Part shown: piece after piece, positions 52,242-60,100 of the stretch
How the letters are laid out: every line of letters starts with the position of its first letter
Position numbering within the stretch: position 1 is the first letter of the stretch
Source of the DNA: Eubacterium sp. ER2
GTDB taxonomy: Bacteria > Bacillota > Clostridia > Lachnospirales > Lachnospiraceae
DNA length: 60,134 nt
Direction: 5' to 3'
Assembly: GCF_000765215.1 (NCBI RefSeq)
Contig: NZ_JPJE01000033.1
Location: forward strand, 1-60,134
Program-made: the position numbers and the translations under genes
Notes under the pieces: model-generated
What the model saw: the letters and a program-made list of their open reading frames with translations, nothing else
Told to the model about the DNA's origin: nothing
Databases searched by the model: none

Positions 52242-52985
52242 ATGAAGCAAAAGAAAAACAGGGGCTACAAAATGTCCCATAAAATATACGCGCTGACAGT
52301 CATTGTTCTGGGGCTTGCCATTATCCTGCTGGCCCTGTTTCTGCTCTTCTATGTGCAGAAGATCGAAGTGAAGGGAAATGAGTACACAGACAGCCAGGAG
52401 ATCGTGGATCTTGTGGAGGAGGATCCGCTCTCCAAGAATTCGCTCTATCTCCTGTACAAGTACCGCTTTACGGACTATGATATGCCGGGCAGCCTGAACT
52501 CCATGAAGGTGACTCTTACGGCCCCCTGGTCCGTAAAGGTGACTGTGGATGAGAAGAAGATACTGGCCTGCGTGCCAGGCGGCGAGCAGAATGTGTACTT
52601 CGACGAGGAGGGGCTGGTTGTGAAGATGAGCAGCGAGGTCCTGGAGGGAGTGCCCTGTATCGAGGGGCTGGATGTGTCTGGGGCGGAGCTCTACAAGCCC
52701 CTTGAGAACGGGGATGAGGCCCTGTTTAAATCCATCCTGGAGGTGACCCGGGAGGTGGCGGAATTTGCACTCTCCCCGGACCGGATCGTGTGCAGCGACG
52801 GGGACATCCAGCTCTGGTTCGGCGAAATATGCGTGCTTTTGGGGGACGACATCACCGCCGACAAGATTGCCCAGATTTCCCCCATTCTGGCGAAGCTGGA
52901 GGGACAGCGGGGAACACTCCACCTGGAGCACTTTGTGGAGAAGGGGGATGCGGTTTCCTTCACGCCGGATGTGCTGCCCGAGTAA
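52242..52985 (+). CDS. ftsQ: FtsQ/DivIB-type division protein
   Basis: A 247-residue bitopic protein. A Lys-rich cytoplasmic start and one membrane helix (about 18-40) are followed by a POTRA domain (about 42-112: VQKIEVKGNEYTDSQEIVDLV) and a beta domain to about 245. It is part of the FtsQ-FtsL-DivIC complex that controls septal wall synthesis. Immediately upstream of ftsZ, with no ftsA between. ACAGGAGGC precedes the ATG. Confidence 0.9.
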   Translation: MKQKKNRGYKMSHKIYALTVIVLGLAIILLALFLLFYVQKIEVKGNEYTDSQEIVDLVEEDPLSKNSLYLLYKYRFTDYDMPGSLNSMKVTLTAPWSVKVTVDEKKILACVPGGEQNVYFDEEGLVVKMSSEVLEGVPCIEGLDVSGAELYKPLENGDEALFKSILEVTREVAEFALSPDRIVCSDGDIQLWFGEICVLLGDDITADKIAQISPILAKLEGQRGTLHLEHFVEKGDAVSFTPDVLPE

Positions 52986-53042
52986 ATGCCTGTTTTCCAC
53001 ATAAAAATGAGCGGAAATCCATAAAAATAGAGAAAATTCTAT

Positions 53043-53070
53043 TGATATTTTGCACAAAAGCCTATATTAT
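53043..53070 (+). promoter_or_regulatory. Probable sigma-A promoter for ftsZ
   Basis: TTGATA (53043-53048), 16-bp spacer, TATTAT (53065-53070). Alternative -10-like TATAAT elements lie at 53112 and 53120 without good -35 partners. The 168-bp gap after ftsQ supports separate transcription. Confidence 0.5.
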
Positions 53071-53081
53071 ATAGTATATAT

Positions 53082-53100
53082 GGCGGACTGGCAGTCCGCC
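53082..53100 (+). other. GC hairpin in the ftsZ leader
   Basis: Perfect 8-bp stem GGCGGACT/AGTCCGCC with 3-nt loop GGC, just after the likely transcription start. No T-run. It could stabilise the ftsZ mRNA 5' end or bind a regulator. Confidence 0.6.
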
Positions 53101-53153
53101 GTTATGGGATGTATAATTATATAATAAGGATAGAAACAAAGGAGGAGAAACCC

Positions 53154-54383
53154 TTGCTAGAAATTAAAACAAACGAGTCGGAAGCGGCGGCAAAAATTAT
53201 TGTTGTTGGAGTTGGAGGCGGCGGAAACAACGCTGTCAACCGAATGATTGACGAACAGATCGCCGGCGTTGAATTTATCGCTATTAATACAGACAAGCAG
53301 GCCCTGCAGTTATGTAAGGCGCCTACACTGATGCAGATCGGTGACAAGATTACCAAGGGACTGGGCGCGGGAGCCCGCCCGGAGATCGGAGAGAAGGCGG
53401 CAGAGGAGAGCGCGGAGGAGATCTCGGCGGCTCTGAAGGGCGCTGACATGGTATTTGTTACCTGCGGTATGGGAGGCGGAACCGGAACCGGAGCTACGCC
53501 CGTTGTCGCCCGCATCGCAAAGGAGCAGGGGGCTCTGACCGTAGGCGTTGTCACAAAGCCTTTCCGCTTTGAGTCCAAGACCCGCATGAACAACGCTCTG
53601 GCTGGAATTGATAAATTAAAAGAAAATGTCGATACACTGATCGTCATCCCCAACGACAAGCTGCTGGAGGTGGTGGACAGACGCACCACCATGCCGGAGG
53701 CTCTGAAGAAGGCGGATGAGGTGCTGCAGCAGGGTATCCAGGGTATCACGGATCTGATCAATGTTCCGTCCCTGATCAACCTGGACTTTGCGGACGTACA
53801 GACTGTTATGACGGACAAGGGTATCGCCCACATCGGTATCGGACAGGGCCGAGGCGACGACAAGGCGCTGGAGGCTGTGAAGCAGGCTGTGGCCAGCCCG
53901 CTGCTTGAGACCACCATTGCGGGGGCTTCCCATGTCATCATCAATATTTCCGGCGACATCACCCTCATGGACGCATCCGATGCGGCTGAGTTCGTGCAGG
54001 ATCTGGCGGGAGAGGATGCCAACATTATCTTTGGCGCTATGTACGATGACTCCAGAGCCGACGAAGCCACCATCACTGTCATTGCGACAGGCTTACATAA
54101 TGTAGGCGGAACCTCCTCCAAGCTGAAATCCAGACTGGAGGGACGCTCCGGAATGGTTCCACCGGCCAGCAGCTATGACAGACAGCTGAATTCTGCCCAC
54201 ACGACGCACACATCCCACACCACTCATGCTCCGAGGCAGGAGGCGGGAACAGCGCCGTCTAACAGCGGAAGCGGGCTGAAGCGTCCGCTGGGAGGGACAA
54301 CCCCCTCACTGGAGACACCGAGGACACCCACCAGCAAGGTGAAGGAGCAGTCCATCAAGATTCCGGATTTCTTTAAAAAATAA
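53154..54383 (+). CDS. ftsZ: Cell division protein FtsZ
   Basis: A 409-residue tubulin-like GTPase that forms the Z ring. The start is TTG 53154 (AAAGGAGGAG six bases upstream, giving [20 protein letters not shown], the usual clostridial opening). The GTP loop is [12 protein letters not shown] near residue 105; [16 protein letters not shown] and the T7 loop [11 protein letters not shown] are present. The linker (about 325-395) contains a His/Thr-rich stretch ([13 protein letters not shown]). The end IKIPDFFKK is the conserved peptide that binds FtsA, SepF or ZapA-type partners. ftsA is absent next door. Confidence 0.98.
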   Translation: MLEIKTNESEAAAKIIVVGVGGGGNNAVNRMIDEQIAGVEFIAINTDKQALQLCKAPTLMQIGDKITKGLGAGARPEIGEKAAEESAEEISAALKGADMVFVTCGMGGGTGTGATPVVARIAKEQGALTVGVVTKPFRFESKTRMNNALAGIDKLKENVDTLIVIPNDKLLEVVDRRTTMPEALKKADEVLQQGIQGITDLINVPSLINLDFADVQTVMTDKGIAHIGIGQGRGDDKALEAVKQAVASPLLETTIAGASHVIINISGDITLMDASDAAEFVQDLAGEDANIIFGAMYDDSRADEATITVIATGLHNVGGTSSKLKSRLEGRSGMVPPASSYDRQLNSAHTTHTSHTTHAPRQEAGTAPSNSGSGLKRPLGGTTPSLETPRTPTSKVKEQSIKIPDFFKK

Positions 54384-54403
54384 AAATATGTAACGTCTTA
54401 CCC

Positions 54404-54437
54404 GGGAGGCCGCGCGAAGAGCGCGGCTTCCTTTTTT
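54404..54437 (+). terminator. Terminator after ftsZ
   Basis: Stem GGAGGCCGCGC/GCGCGGCTTCC (one G-T pair), loop GAAGA, followed by six T. Confidence 0.92.
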
Positions 54438-54443
54438 CTGCCC

Positions 54444-54552
54444 TTTTTCGAAAACTTCTGTATTTCTGCGGAAACCATATTTTTCTGTCGAGAAAATCTG
54501 CCGGCCTCCCGGCACCATCTGACAAATTTTGAAGCCCCCTTCTCTTTATAAT
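54444..54552 (+). promoter_or_regulatory. spoIIG-type promoter with Spo0A-box-like sites
   Basis: CTGACA (54519-54524) and TATAAT (54547-54552) are separated by 22 bp, the unusual spacing known for the Spo0A-activated spoIIG promoter of Bacillus. Three matches to the 0A box TTTGTCRAA occur: TTTTTCGAA (54444-54452), TCTGTCGAG (54484-54492) and, on the minus strand over the -35, TTTGTCAGA (54526-54518). Confidence 0.7.
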
Positions 54553-54616
54553 AAATCCTGCCCGGGTACAGTAAAGCAGTACGCGATGTCTGCACAAAAG
54601 AGAAAGAAGGTGTAAT

Positions 54617-55405
54617 GTGGAGTATGAACTGTATATAGATATTTTTTTCCTGGAAAATTTTATGATGGATCACATACTGCTCCTTCTTGTCAGGCGGATA
54701 CTGAAAAGCCCTGCCACGCTTGGACGTATCGCCCTGGGAGCACTGGCGGGATCCGCGCTCATGTGTGTGGTGATCGCCTGTCCGCTTCCCTGTCCGTTCA
54801 TAAAATTTTTTCTGTTCCACGGCATGGTCAGTGTGGCCATGCTGCGGGCGGGCCTTGGGATACCCTGGGGGAGGAAGATGGTGTACGCTTTCTTCCTTCT
54901 GTACGCGGCAGGGTTCCTGACAGGCGGGATCATGGGCTGGCTGGCCCAGTACGGGGACTGGCTGGAGGTGGGAAGCCTCTTTTTCGCCCTGACGGCCGGG
55001 AGCTATTACCTGGCCTCCGGCGTGCTCTGGCTTGTGTCCCTGGGACTTCAGAGAGGCCGCGGCAGGTGCCGGGCGGATCTTTTCTGGAGGGACAGGAAGG
55101 TGACGCTGACAGCCCTTGTGGACACCGGCAACTCCCTGAAGGATCCCTTCACCGGGGAGCCCGTCAGCATCCTGGAGAGGGAGGCGGCGGAGGAGCTGTT
55201 TCAGGGCCGGCTGCCGGAGGAGCTGCGGTATATCCCGTACCGCTCAGTTGGAAGGAAGGATGGAGTGCTTCCGGCTGTGAGGCTGGAAAGGCTCTGCATA
55301 TATGAGAGGGGGCCCAGGTGGATACAGGGGCCTCTTGTGGGGATCAGCGAGGACGCAGTATCTTCAGACGGAACATACCGGATGCTCATTCATCCGGATC
55401 TGTAG
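54617..55405 (+). CDS. spoIIGA: Pro-sigma-E processing protease SpoIIGA
   Basis: A 262-residue membrane aspartic protease. About five membrane helices fill residues 1-135, starting ELYIDIFFLENFMMDHILLL. The C-terminal domain carries the active-site motif ALVDTGNSLKDPFTGEPV (Asp near residue 172) and VGISEDAVSSDGTYRMLIHP. It becomes active in the mother cell after signalling from the forespore and cleaves pro-sigma-E. The GTG start at 54617 follows AAGAAGGTG. sigE lies 23 bp downstream, as in Bacillus. The promoter has Spo0A-type features. Confidence 0.95.
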   Translation: MEYELYIDIFFLENFMMDHILLLLVRRILKSPATLGRIALGALAGSALMCVVIACPLPCPFIKFFLFHGMVSVAMLRAGLGIPWGRKMVYAFFLLYAAGFLTGGIMGWLAQYGDWLEVGSLFFALTAGSYYLASGVLWLVSLGLQRGRGRCRADLFWRDRKVTLTALVDTGNSLKDPFTGEPVSILEREAAEELFQGRLPEELRYIPYRSVGRKDGVLPAVRLERLCIYERGPRWIQGPLVGISEDAVSSDGTYRMLIHPDL

Positions 55406-55428
55406 CATAGATTGGAGGATAGAAAGAC

Positions 55429-56169
55429 ATGATGATAAAAGTAGCGGTGCCAAATCAATTTAAACTCAAGGTGATACCGAATTTCAGGACTTTGCTTTTC
55501 CCGGAGAGGGGGGACGTGCACTATATCGGCGGCTCAGACATCCTCCCGGCGCCCCTGGAGGCCGAGGAGGAGGCCGATGCCATCGGAAGGCTGGGGACGG
55601 AGGAGGACAAGGCGGCCAGGAAGCTGCTCATCGAGCACAACCTCCGGCTGGTGGTGTACATAGCAAAGAAATTTGACAACACGGGCGTGGGGGTGGAGGA
55701 TCTGATCTCCATCGGCACCATCGGCCTCATCAAGGCCATCAACACCTACGACCCGAAGAAAAAGATCAAGCTGGCCACCTACGCCTCCCGGTGCATTGAA
55801 AATGAAATTCTCATGTACCTGCGCAGGAACAACAAGACAAGGATGGAGGTGTCCATCGACGAGCCTCTCAATGTGGACTGGGACGGCAATGAGCTGCTCC
55901 TGTCGGATATCCTTGGTACGGAGGAGGATACCATCTACCGGGACCTGGAGCAGGAGGCGGAGCGGAAGGTGCTGGGGAAGGCCCTGGAGAGGCTCACCAG
56001 CAGGGAGCAGACTATCGTGCGCCTCCGGTTCGGCCTGGGAGTGCCCGGCGGAGAGGAGAAGACACAGAAGGAGGTGGCGGATGTGCTGGGCATCTCCCAG
56101 TCCTACATCTCCCGGCTGGAGAAGAAGATCATGCAGCGGCTGAAGAGGGAAATGGTAAAATATTCATAG
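55429..56169 (+). CDS. sigE: RNA polymerase sporulation sigma factor sigma-E precursor
   Basis: A 246-residue mother-cell sigma factor. The pro-sequence (about residues 1-31) is followed by the processing region [13 protein letters not shown], matching Bacillus YIGGSE.LPPPL. Region 2 has [27 protein letters not shown] and [18 protein letters not shown]; region 4 ends [20 protein letters not shown]. The pro-peptide [16 protein letters not shown] is less obviously amphipathic than the Bacillus one. TTGGAGGA precedes the start. It is cotranscribed with its protease gene, and a cotJ promoter in this window matches its consensus. Confidence 0.97.
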   Translation: MMIKVAVPNQFKLKVIPNFRTLLFPERGDVHYIGGSDILPAPLEAEEEADAIGRLGTEEDKAARKLLIEHNLRLVVYIAKKFDNTGVGVEDLISIGTIGLIKAINTYDPKKKIKLATYASRCIENEILMYLRRNNKTRMEVSIDEPLNVDWDGNELLLSDILGTEEDTIYRDLEQEAERKVLGKALERLTSREQTIVRLRFGLGVPGGEEKTQKEVADVLGISQSYISRLEKKIMQRLKREMVKYS

Positions 56170-56219
56170 CCACGGCCCGGGTAAAATGATACAATAAAAA
56201 CAAAAAGGGGTTGAGGTAT

Positions 56220-57827
56220 ATGAAGCTTACTTTTATCGGCGCGGCCCACGAGGTGACAGGCAGCTGTCATCTTCTGGAAGCCTGCGGGAAACGGGTTCTC
56301 ATCGACTGTGGAATGGAGCAGGGGCCGGATCTGTATGAGAACCAGAAGCTGCCGGTGACGGCGGGGGAGATCGACTACGTGCTTCTGACCCACGCCCACA
56401 TCGACCACTCGGGAAACATCCCGCTCCTGTGCAAACAGGGATTTTCAGGCGAGGTGGTCACCACCTTTGCCACCTCGGACCTGTGCAGCATCATGCTGCG
56501 AGACAGCGCCCACATCCAGGAGTTTGAGGCCCAGTGGAGAAACCGGAAGGCCCGCCGCAGCGGAGGAGAGCTGTACGAGCCGGTGTACACCATGGCGGAC
56601 GCGGACGCGGCCATCCAGCTCTTCGCCCCCTGCGACTACGGACAGACCATCGACCTGTGTCCCGGGATCCGTGTCCGGTTTAACGACATGGGCCATCTCC
56701 TTGGCTCTGCCAGCATCGAGGTGTGGGTGACGGAGGGGGACGTGACAAAGAAGGTGGTGTTCTCCGGGGATGTGGGAAATATAAACCAGCCCATCATCCG
56801 GGATCCCCAGCCTGTGAGGGAGGCGGACTACGTGGTCATAGAGTCCACCTACGGAGACAGGCTCCACGGGGATGAGATCCCGGACTATGTGGGTGAGTTT
56901 ACCCGGATCCTGCGGGAGACCTTTGACCGGGGCGGCAATGTGGTTATCCCCTCCTTCGCCGTGGGCAGGACCCAGGAGCTGCTCTACTTTATCCGGGAGA
57001 TCAAGGAGAAAAATCTCCTGCCCGAATACCCCTCCTTTGAGGTCTATGTGGACAGTCCTCTGGCCATCGAGGCCACTACGGTCTTCAATAAGAATGTCCG
57101 TTCCTGCTTTGACGAGGAGGCCATGGCTCTTGTGGAGCAGGGCATCAACCCGCTCGTTTTCCCTGGGCTGAAGACAAGCATCACCACGGAGGAGTCCAAG
57201 CAGATCAATCTGGACGACCGGCCCAAGGTCATCATCTCCGCCTCCGGCATGTGCGAGGCGGGCCGGATCCGCCACCATCTGAAGCACAATCTGTGGCGCA
57301 GCGAGTGCACCATCTGCTTTGTGGGCTACCAGGCGGTGGGGACTCTGGGAAGGAAGCTTCTGGAGGGTGCCCAGGTGGTGAAGCTCTTCGGGGAGACCAT
57401 CTCAGTCAACGCCCGGATCGAGTCCATCAAGGGCATCAGCGGCCATGCGGACATGAACGGTCTGCTGGCCTGGCTGGAGGGCTTTGAGAAGAAGCCGGAC
57501 CGGGTCATCGTGGTCCACGGGGAGGACACTGTGACGGAGAGCTTTGCCCGGACTGTGGAGGAGAGGATCGGCTGCCCTGCCTTTGCTCCCTTCTCCGGCG
57601 GCTGCATGGACCTGGCCACGGGACAGATCCTGTCGGAGGGGGTGCGGATCCCCAGGAAGGCGGCCGAGAAGCCTGCCAAGGCGAGGGCGAGAGCGGCCTT
57701 TGAGAGAGTGGTGGCAGCGGCCAGACGCCTCATGGAGGTGGTCGTGAAAAACGAAGGACTCTCCAACAAGGACCTGGCAAAATTCGAGACCCAGATCCAG
57801 AATCTGGCGGACAAGTGGGACAGGTGA
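56220..57827 (+). CDS. Beta-CASP metallo-beta-lactamase protein, putative RNase
   Basis: A 535-residue protein of the Ysh1/CPSF73-like class. The metallo-beta-lactamase part has motif I region FIGAAHEVTGSCHLL, motif II THAHIDHSG, GHLLGSAS and motif IV FSGDVGN. The beta-CASP insert has ESTYGDR, FAVGRTQELLYF and VDSPLA; motifs GMCEAGRIRHHL and SGHADMNGLL complete a two-zinc site. Such enzymes cut RNA endo- or exonucleolytically. The last 60 residues are an Ala/Arg/Lys-rich helical extension that could bind RNA. GAGGT and AAGGGG lie before ATG 56220. It separates sigE and sigG, which are neighbours in Bacillus. Substrate unknown. Confidence 0.9.
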   Translation: MKLTFIGAAHEVTGSCHLLEACGKRVLIDCGMEQGPDLYENQKLPVTAGEIDYVLLTHAHIDHSGNIPLLCKQGFSGEVVTTFATSDLCSIMLRDSAHIQEFEAQWRNRKARRSGGELYEPVYTMADADAAIQLFAPCDYGQTIDLCPGIRVRFNDMGHLLGSASIEVWVTEGDVTKKVVFSGDVGNINQPIIRDPQPVREADYVVIESTYGDRLHGDEIPDYVGEFTRILRETFDRGGNVVIPSFAVGRTQELLYFIREIKEKNLLPEYPSFEVYVDSPLAIEATTVFNKNVRSCFDEEAMALVEQGINPLVFPGLKTSITTEESKQINLDDRPKVIISASGMCEAGRIRHHLKHNLWRSECTICFVGYQAVGTLGRKLLEGAQVVKLFGETISVNARIESIKGISGHADMNGLLAWLEGFEKKPDRVIVVHGEDTVTESFARTVEERIGCPAFAPFSGGCMDLATGQILSEGVRIPRKAAEKPAKARARAAFERVVAAARRLMEVVVKNEGLSNKDLAKFETQIQNLADKWDR

Positions 57828-57878
57828 TCTGTCAAAAAAGGTCACATAAGAAGAGAGAAAAAGTGAAGAAAGACATGT

Positions 57879-57916
57879 AAAGTTTTGGCCCTTTGTCAAG
57901 GGCTAAAACTTTTTTT
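57879..57916 (+). terminator. Terminator after the beta-CASP gene
   Basis: 15-bp stem (57879-57893 and 57898-57912; core TTTTGGCCCTT/AAGGGCTAAAA, one G-T pair), loop TGTC, seven T at the end. Confidence 0.93.
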
Positions 57917-57932
57917 ATTTTCCCCTGGGCCG

Positions 57933-57961
57933 GTATAAGCCCGGGCCTGATTGAGAAAAAT
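57933..57961 (+). promoter_or_regulatory. Possible sigma-F-type promoter for sigG
   Basis: GTATA (57933-57937), 15-bp spacer, GAGAAAAAT (57953-57961), compared with the sigma-F/G pattern GYWTA and GGNNANANT; the second G of the -10 is A. sigG is known to be sigma-F dependent in Bacillus. Confidence 0.35.
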
Positions 57962-58009
57962 CAATACTGTACGAGATCAGATGACGACGGAGAACAAGGA
58001 GGTTTGAAG

Positions 58010-58792
58010 ATGATGGCACAGGGGAAGGTTGAGATCTGCGGGGTGAACACGTCAAAGCTCCCGCTTCTTACAGAGGAGGAAAAGGAGGAGCTGCTGGCCC
58101 GCATCAAGGAGGGGGACGAGGAGGCGAAGGACCGGTACATCAAGGGAAACCTGCGGCTGGTGCTGAGCGTCATAAAGCGCTTCTCCTCCAGCAATGAAAA
58201 TCCCGACGACCTGTTTCAGATCGGCTGCATCGGGCTGATCAAGGCGGTCAACAATTTTAATACGGAGCTGGATGTGAAATTCTCCACCTACGCGGTCCCC
58301 ATGATCATCGGGGAGATCCGGCGCTACATGAGGGACAACAATTCCATCCGGGTGAGCCGCTCCCTGCGGGATACAGCCTACAAGGCGATCTACGCCAGGG
58401 AGAGCTACATGAAGCAGCACTTAAAAGAGCCCACGGTCCAGGAGATCGCGGAGGAGATCGGCATCTCGGGGGAGGACATCGTCTTTGCCCTGGACGCCAT
58501 ACAGGCCCCGGTGAGCCTGCAGGAGCCGGTGTACAGCGACGGCGGGGACGCCCTCTACGTGATGGATCAGATCAGCGACAAGAAGAACCGGGAGGAGAAG
58601 TGGATCGAGGATCTGTCCCTGGAGGCGGCCATGGAGCACTTGAGCGACCGGGAGCAGTACATCATAAGGCTCCGGTTTTTTGAGGGAAAGACCCAGATGG
58701 AGGTGGCGGAGGAGATAGAGATCTCCCAGGCCCAGGTGAGCCGGCTGGAAAAGCACGCCCTGAGGGTCATGCGGCAGTATCTGAACGGCTGA
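58010..58792 (+). CDS. sigG: RNA polymerase sporulation sigma factor sigma-G
   Basis: A 260-residue forespore sigma factor, the same length as in Bacillus. The opening KVEICGVNTSKLPLL is diagnostic. Region 2 has LRLVLSVIKRF, PDDLFQIGCIGLIKAVNNF and FSTYAVPMIIGEIRRYMRDN; region 4 ends QMEVAEEIEISQAQVSRLEKH. AAGGAGG is seven bases before ATG 58010; in-frame codons further upstream lie in the terminator. It drives late forespore genes such as SASPs and germination receptors. Own transcription unit after a terminator. Confidence 0.97.
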   Translation: MMAQGKVEICGVNTSKLPLLTEEEKEELLARIKEGDEEAKDRYIKGNLRLVLSVIKRFSSSNENPDDLFQIGCIGLIKAVNNFNTELDVKFSTYAVPMIIGEIRRYMRDNNSIRVSRSLRDTAYKAIYARESYMKQHLKEPTVQEIAEEIGISGEDIVFALDAIQAPVSLQEPVYSDGGDALYVMDQISDKKNREEKWIEDLSLEAAMEHLSDREQYIIRLRFFEGKTQMEVAEEIEISQAQVSRLEKHALRVMRQYLNG

Positions 58793-58857
58793 CGAAAAAA
58801 GGAGACAAAAAGAAGCGGCGAAAACAACAGGAAAACGGCAGGATATGCAAATACCCG

Positions 58858-58886
58858 TTGAAATTTCGGCCGCTTCATACTATGAT
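58858..58886 (+). promoter_or_regulatory. Sigma-A promoter for the HAD phosphatase gene
   Basis: TTGAAA (58858-58863), 17-bp spacer, TATGAT (58881-58886), about 37 bp before the start codon. Confidence 0.7.
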
Positions 58887-58922
58887 AGGGGAGAAGAAAG
58901 AGGAAAAGGAGTGCCGTGTATT

Positions 58923-59582
58923 ATGAGAGGCTGTATATTTGATCTGGACGGAACATTGACGAATACATTGGAGTCACTGACCTATTCTGTAAACCTGACT
59001 ATGAAAGAGATGGGCCTTCCATCCATCACGATGGACCAGTGCAGAAGATTTGTGGGAGAAGGCGCCAGAAAGCTGATCGAGAGGACGCTGAGGGCCTGCG
59101 GGGACGAGAACCTGAGCCGCCTGGAGGAGGGACTTAAGGTCTACGGCAGAATATTCCATGACAACTGTACATATCATGTAACACCCTACGACGGGATCAC
59201 AGAGATGCTGGGGGATCTGAGGGCCATGGGCATCCGACTGGCGGTGCTGTCCAACAAGCCCCACGGGCAGGCCGTGGATGTGGTGAGACAGATCTTTGGA
59301 GAGGGAGTCTTTGACTTTGTGCAGGGGCAGAGCGAGGAGCTGCCGAGGAAGCCGGATCCGGCCGGGGTTTTGTACCTGCTGGATAAGATGGGCGTCAAAA
59401 AGGAGGACTGCGTCTACGTGGGAGACTCGGAGGTGGATGTGGCCACCGCCAGGGCAGCCGGCGTGACGGAGCTGGCCGTCACATGGGGATTTCGCAGCAG
59501 ACAGGTCCTTGAGGAGGCCGGGGCCGCCGTGCTCATCGACCATCCGGGAGAGCTGGTGGATTTTCTGCGAAGCCGCGGATAA
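58923..59582 (+). CDS. HAD-family phosphatase, phosphoglycolate-phosphatase-like
   Basis: A 219-residue haloacid-dehalogenase hydrolase. Motif I CIFDLDGTLTNT holds the nucleophile Asp; motif II is AVLSNKPHG; the motif III Lys is in PRKPDPAGVLYLL; motif IV is VYVGDSEVDVATA. A helical cap (about 15-85) marks the phosphoglycolate phosphatase/GmhB-like subgroup. The likely job is removal of phosphate from small metabolites; the substrate is not given by sequence. ATG 58923 is used (AAGGAG about 11 nt upstream); longer in-frame starts lack a site. The stop lies in a 17-bp tandem repeat. Confidence 0.9.
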   Translation: MRGCIFDLDGTLTNTLESLTYSVNLTMKEMGLPSITMDQCRRFVGEGARKLIERTLRACGDENLSRLEEGLKVYGRIFHDNCTYHVTPYDGITEMLGDLRAMGIRLAVLSNKPHGQAVDVVRQIFGEGVFDFVQGQSEELPRKPDPAGVLYLLDKMGVKKEDCVYVGDSEVDVATARAAGVTELAVTWGFRSRQVLEEAGAAVLIDHPGELVDFLRSRG

Positions 59583-59612
59583 AGCGAAGCCGCAGATAAA
59601 GCGAAGCCGCGG
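59567..59612 (+). repeat. 17-bp tandem repeat over the phosphatase stop codon
   Basis: Two full copies and one partial copy of GCGAAGCCGCRGATAAA at 59567-59583, 59584-59600 and 59601-59612. One base differs between copies one and two. The TAA stop of the phosphatase gene is in the first copy. Confidence 0.9.
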
Positions 59613-59720
59613 CTGGCCGGGACTGCGTATGGCGGGAAGCTGCGGCATAGAGAAAGAAGCAAAAGGACAATGAGAGCATACGGGATATAGAAAGGAAAAG
59701 AAAGAAGGGAGGAAAAACGT

Positions 59721-59984
59721 ATGTATGAGTATGATGAAGAATGTCTGCAGGTGTTCCTTGACAAGCAGGGACAGCTGTTCGACGAGCCGGTGGCCGGGAC
59801 CTTAGAGGAGGCGGAGGCTTTCCTGGAGGACTGTATGGCCGTTGTGGTGGACAGCATCCAGGAGGTGGCAAACTACTTCCAGGAGGAGGGTGTGGACGTG
59901 GACGGCATGTCCCTCGAGGAGCTGGAGGAGGCCTCGGAGGTCTTTGCCCTGCCAAGCGGCAAATATCTGATCGTGGAAGGATAG
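59721..59984 (+). CDS. Small acidic protein of unknown function
   Basis: An 87-residue protein, strongly acidic with few basic residues, and without signal or membrane segments. Sequence features: YDEECLQVFLDKQGQLFD, then a helical acidic centre (TLEEAEAFLEDCMAVV) and an ending FALPSGKYLIVEG. The fold looks like a small mixed alpha/beta domain. A GGGAGGAAAAAC site precedes the ATG, and codon use matches its neighbours, so it is likely a real gene. I do not recognise the family. Two stem-loops follow its stop. Confidence 0.75.
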   Translation: MYEYDEECLQVFLDKQGQLFDEPVAGTLEEAEAFLEDCMAVVVDSIQEVANYFQEEGVDVDGMSLEELEEASEVFALPSGKYLIVEG

Positions 59985-60021
59985 GAGGAGGGGCCCTGCA
60001 TGGGGAGGGCCCGGCGAGAAA

Positions 60022-60046
60022 GGAGCCGCCCGGCGTGGGCGGCTCC
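60022..60046 (+). terminator. GC stem-loop after the small acidic gene
   Basis: Perfect 10-bp stem GGAGCCGCCC/GGGCGGCTCC with loop GGCGT. No T-run follows, so it may be only a transcript-end stabiliser. Confidence 0.55.
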
Positions 60047-60063
60047 TCAGACTGTAGACAAAG

Positions 60064-60100
60064 GTGGTGCTGGAGCCCTAGCTCCAGCACCACTCTTTTT
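60064..60100 (+). terminator. Strong Rho-independent terminator
   Basis: Perfect 13-bp stem (60064-60076 and 60081-60093; GTGGTGCTGGAGC/GCTCCAGCACCAC), loop CCTA, then TCTTTTT. The last 34 bp of the window show nothing further. Confidence 0.93.
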
